A DNA stretch of 6,900 nucleotides from Campylobacteraceae bacterium (lineage in GTDB: Bacteria > Campylobacterota > Campylobacteria > Campylobacterales > Campylobacteraceae), in NCBI GenBank assembly GCA_012521935.1, contig JAAYLJ010000207.1:1-6900 (forward strand). The letters are read 5' to 3'. Below the pieces are notes generated by a model. The model made no database searches and was not told where the DNA came from. It was given only the letters and a program-made list of their open reading frames with translations. Shown one piece after another: positions 5,163 to 6,900 of the stretch (its first letter is position 1; every line of letters starts with the position of its first letter). Both the position numbers and the translations under genes were made by a program.

Positions 5163-6899
5163 TTACAAGATGACTATCTCTTCTTCTATTTTGACTGTTA
5201 CGGTTTTATCGTTGTCAAATGTTGCTTCATAAACTTCAAGGGTATGAAGCGCGCCATTAACACTCTGTGTTACCGTACCTTTATTTGCCCAAATGTCTCC
5301 ATTAAGAGGCGAGATGCTATCTTTTTCATCACCTAAAATGATAAGTTCATTTTTATCATCAGTCATATCAAAAACATCTTTTATTGAAAGGTTATCTAAC
5401 TTATGATCACCCTTTGTTAAGTCAATAACTTCAATGTTTTTAATCTCTGCATAGTCATCTAATTTAGAAAAATCTATACTATTATTCTCTTCTAAAACTA
5501 AGGTGTCAAATCCACTTCCTCCATCAAGTACGGTGTCGCCTGAAGGTGCAGTGCTATCTGTATTTAAATCTGTCACTAGCGTATCATCACCATCTTCACC
5601 ATAAAGCTCATCGGCTCCAGCGCCTCCATAGATGAAGTCATCTCCATCACTACCTATAAGCACATCATTACCAGACTCACCAAACAGATATGACTTAACA
5701 TCTTCAGTAGTATTACCATGCTCATCAGTTGACTCTATCTTTAAAGTTCCAGATTTTTCTGTTAGTTTTTCTAAATCTACGCTCCAGTAGCCATTAGCAT
5801 CAGCTACAGTAGCGCCAACCTCTTTTTCATCCCCATCTACTATGGATTTAATGGCAATCTCTGCATTAGCATGACTAGTGCCTGAAACTGTATAATCTAT
5901 GTAGCCAACAGAGTCATTAGCATCCCCAATTGTACTGTCCCAAAGATCATTTTTAAAATAGTTAGTATTTGTGCTTATATTTGTCGAATCGATAATTACA
6001 GCAGTTTCTTTGCCATTTACCACGCCTGTAAGAATTACTATATCCATTGACTCGCCACTAACAGACTTGCTATCAGATCTAGTTACAGTCATAAGTTCTG
6101 TATATGGTCTACTACTTTCCTTCCAAGAAACTTCATACACATCACCAACTTCAAACAAAGTAGGAATATTGCTTCCATCAATTGGCTTTATTATCAAATT
6201 AGAGGTTTTAGTAATTCTTCCATTTTCACCAATTTTAAATGCAATTTCACTATTGCCTGTAAGCTCATTGTTTGTATATGTTGTTTCATTTGAAACAGCA
6301 AACATAGCATCCTTCCAATCCTTCCAAACCTCAGTTACTACGTTCTCTATATCTTCATAATACATTGAAGAAACAACCTGCATGTCTGTTAAATGTACTT
6401 GCGTAGCAACAGCTTCTAGGCTAGATACAGCTTCATCTAAATCAACTTTCTCAAAGTTACCATTAACCGCAGTTACTTTGGCATTTAGCTCTGTTTGCCC
6501 ATCGTGCTCTATCTCAAGCTTGCCTACACCTTCTTTATTTAAATTTACTGTATATTCTTTTCCATTAACCTCTACAGTGGCTGTTGGAAAGTCATTGCCT
6601 TCAAAAGTAAACTTAGAAGCATCTGGTTTATGCTCAGTTTTTATCTCATAAACAATGGTAGATTCCTGCCCAGGGATTAAGGTGTTTACTTCTTCTGAAA
6701 CTATTTCAGTAAACTCTATCTTGTTTACTAAAAAGTCACTATCTTTTCCAACAGCGGTAAATTCGATCTTAGAAACAGAAAATTCTAGATCTTTAAAACT
6801 TTGTTCTACAAAACCATTAGCATCAGTGGCTCCATCAAGAATTACCTCATACTCCTCACCATTTGTACCATAAAATTTTATTTTAGCTTTCTCAGTAAT
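5163..6899 (-). CDS. Large secreted RTX-type/Ig-like repeat surface protein, C-terminal part (partial at right edge)
   Basis: The frame is open to the right edge (578 aa visible plus stop), so the Met at 6383 is internal and the N-terminus lies outside the window. The protein is highly acidic, with few cysteines or none in view, which is typical of large type I secreted adhesins. The part near the right edge has beta-sandwich-like repeats with Asp/Glu and short loops (for example VEVNGKEYTVNL). Residues about 335-405 form a bacterial Ig-like module (SGTSHANAEIAIK, ending DEHGNTTEDV). An RTX block follows (GNDVLIGSDGDDFIYGGAGADELYGEDGDD region, about 407-440), then a DGGSGFDTLVL turn. The last 110 residues (IKNIEVIDLTKG, LSIKDVFDMTDD) match the C-terminal secretion region common in Campylobacterota type I secreted proteins. 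It should be exported by an ABC/MFP/TolC-type system and fold with calcium outside. The exact ligand is unknown. Confidence 0.85.
   Translation of the reverse strand: MTEKAKIKFYGTNGEEYEVILDGATDANGFVEQSFKDLEFSVSKIEFTAVGKDSDFLVNKIEFTEIVSEEVNTLIPGQESTIVYEIKTEHKPDASKFTFEGNDFPTATVEVNGKEYTVNLNKEGVGKLEIEHDGQTELNAKVTAVNGNFEKVDLDEAVSSLEAVATQVHLTDMQVVSSMYYEDIENVVTEVWKDWKDAMFAVSNETTYTNNELTGNSEIAFKIGENGRITKTSNLIIKPIDGSNIPTLFEVGDVYEVSWKESSRPYTELMTVTRSDSKSVSGESMDIVILTGVVNGKETAVIIDSTNISTNTNYFKNDLWDSTIGDANDSVGYIDYTVSGTSHANAEIAIKSIVDGDEKEVGATVADANGYWSVDLEKLTEKSGTLKIESTDEHGNTTEDVKSYLFGESGNDVLIGSDGDDFIYGGAGADELYGEDGDDTLVTDLNTDSTAPSGDTVLDGGSGFDTLVLEENNSIDFSKLDDYAEIKNIEVIDLTKGDHKLDNLSIKDVFDMTDDKNELIILGDEKDSISPLNGDIWANKGTVTQSVNGALHTLEVYEATFDNDKTVTVKIEEEIVIL
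5580..5681 (-). repeat. RTX (GGxGxDx-type) calcium-binding nonapeptide block
   Basis: Within the secreted protein, three to four consecutive nonapeptide-like units run GESGNDVLI, GSDGDDFIY, GGAGADELY, GEDGDDTLV. Each has the G-x-x-G-x-D-x-x-x spacing of RTX parallel beta-rolls. The block is short and lies close to the C-terminal secretion signal, so it probably forms a calcium-stabilised cap that nucleates folding after export rather than a long toxin repeat array. Confidence 0.82.
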
Positions 6900-6900
6900 A

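Noticed and set aside
6381..6383. ATG at 6383 (minus strand) as start of the RTX gene
   Set aside because: The frame continues open with the same acidic, beta-rich composition to the right edge, and no ribosome site or promoter is seen near 6384-6400.
5971..6873. Plus-strand reading frames opposite the RTX gene
   Set aside because: They are Ser/Thr/Val-rich translations of the complement of acidic repeat codons, with no ribosome sites, and are explained by the minus-strand gene.
1..6900. CRISPR array, tRNA, rRNA or insertion sequence
   Set aside because: No regular spacer-repeat array, no cloverleaf with CCA-end features and no transposase motifs or terminal inverted repeats were seen on reading either strand.

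Overview
The window is AT-rich DNA that reads as a Campylobacter or close relative (Campylobacterota). The best evidence is an aspartase that closely resembles the Campylobacter AspA type. AT-rich codon use, a short intergenic TAAAAT-type promoter box and a type I secreted RTX-type surface protein of a style common in this phylum agree with that. The species cannot be told from this stretch.

Region 1 (about 1-2577, plus strand) looks like a horizontally acquired defence or restriction-modification segment. It holds the C-terminal part of an AlbA_2/Schlafen-type protein whose frame is open at the left edge. A PD-(D/E)XK nuclease-like gene follows, coupled to it by a TAATG overlap. After an 18-bp perfect palindrome comes a small helix-turn-helix gene, again TAATG-coupled to a 92-aa protein of unknown function. 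A DNA (amino-)methyltransferase with an NHPPY motif ends the region. The simplest reading is a type II-like restriction-modification locus with its own regulator, possibly next to or merged with a GmrSD/DUF262-like defence gene. Target specificity cannot be read from the sequence. The first 1.25 kb looks clearly more AT-rich than the metabolic genes to the right.

Region 2 (about 2580-5080) is core-like. A UPF0324/YeiH-family membrane protein (plus strand) converges on aspA (minus strand), and the two coding regions overlap by 8 bp at their 3' ends. AspA interconverts aspartate with fumarate and ammonia, which in this group feeds amino-acid catabolism and fumarate respiration.

Region 3 (about 5130-6900, minus strand) is the C-terminal part (578 aa visible, N-terminus beyond the right edge) of a large, acidic, probably type I secreted protein. 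It has Ig-like modules, a short RTX calcium-binding block and a conserved C-terminal secretion region. A 10-bp hairpin just after its stop codon probably separates its transcript from aspA.

The main candidate for something undescribed is the 1-2577 cassette, especially the HTH/92-aa pair sitting between the putative nuclease and the methyltransferase.
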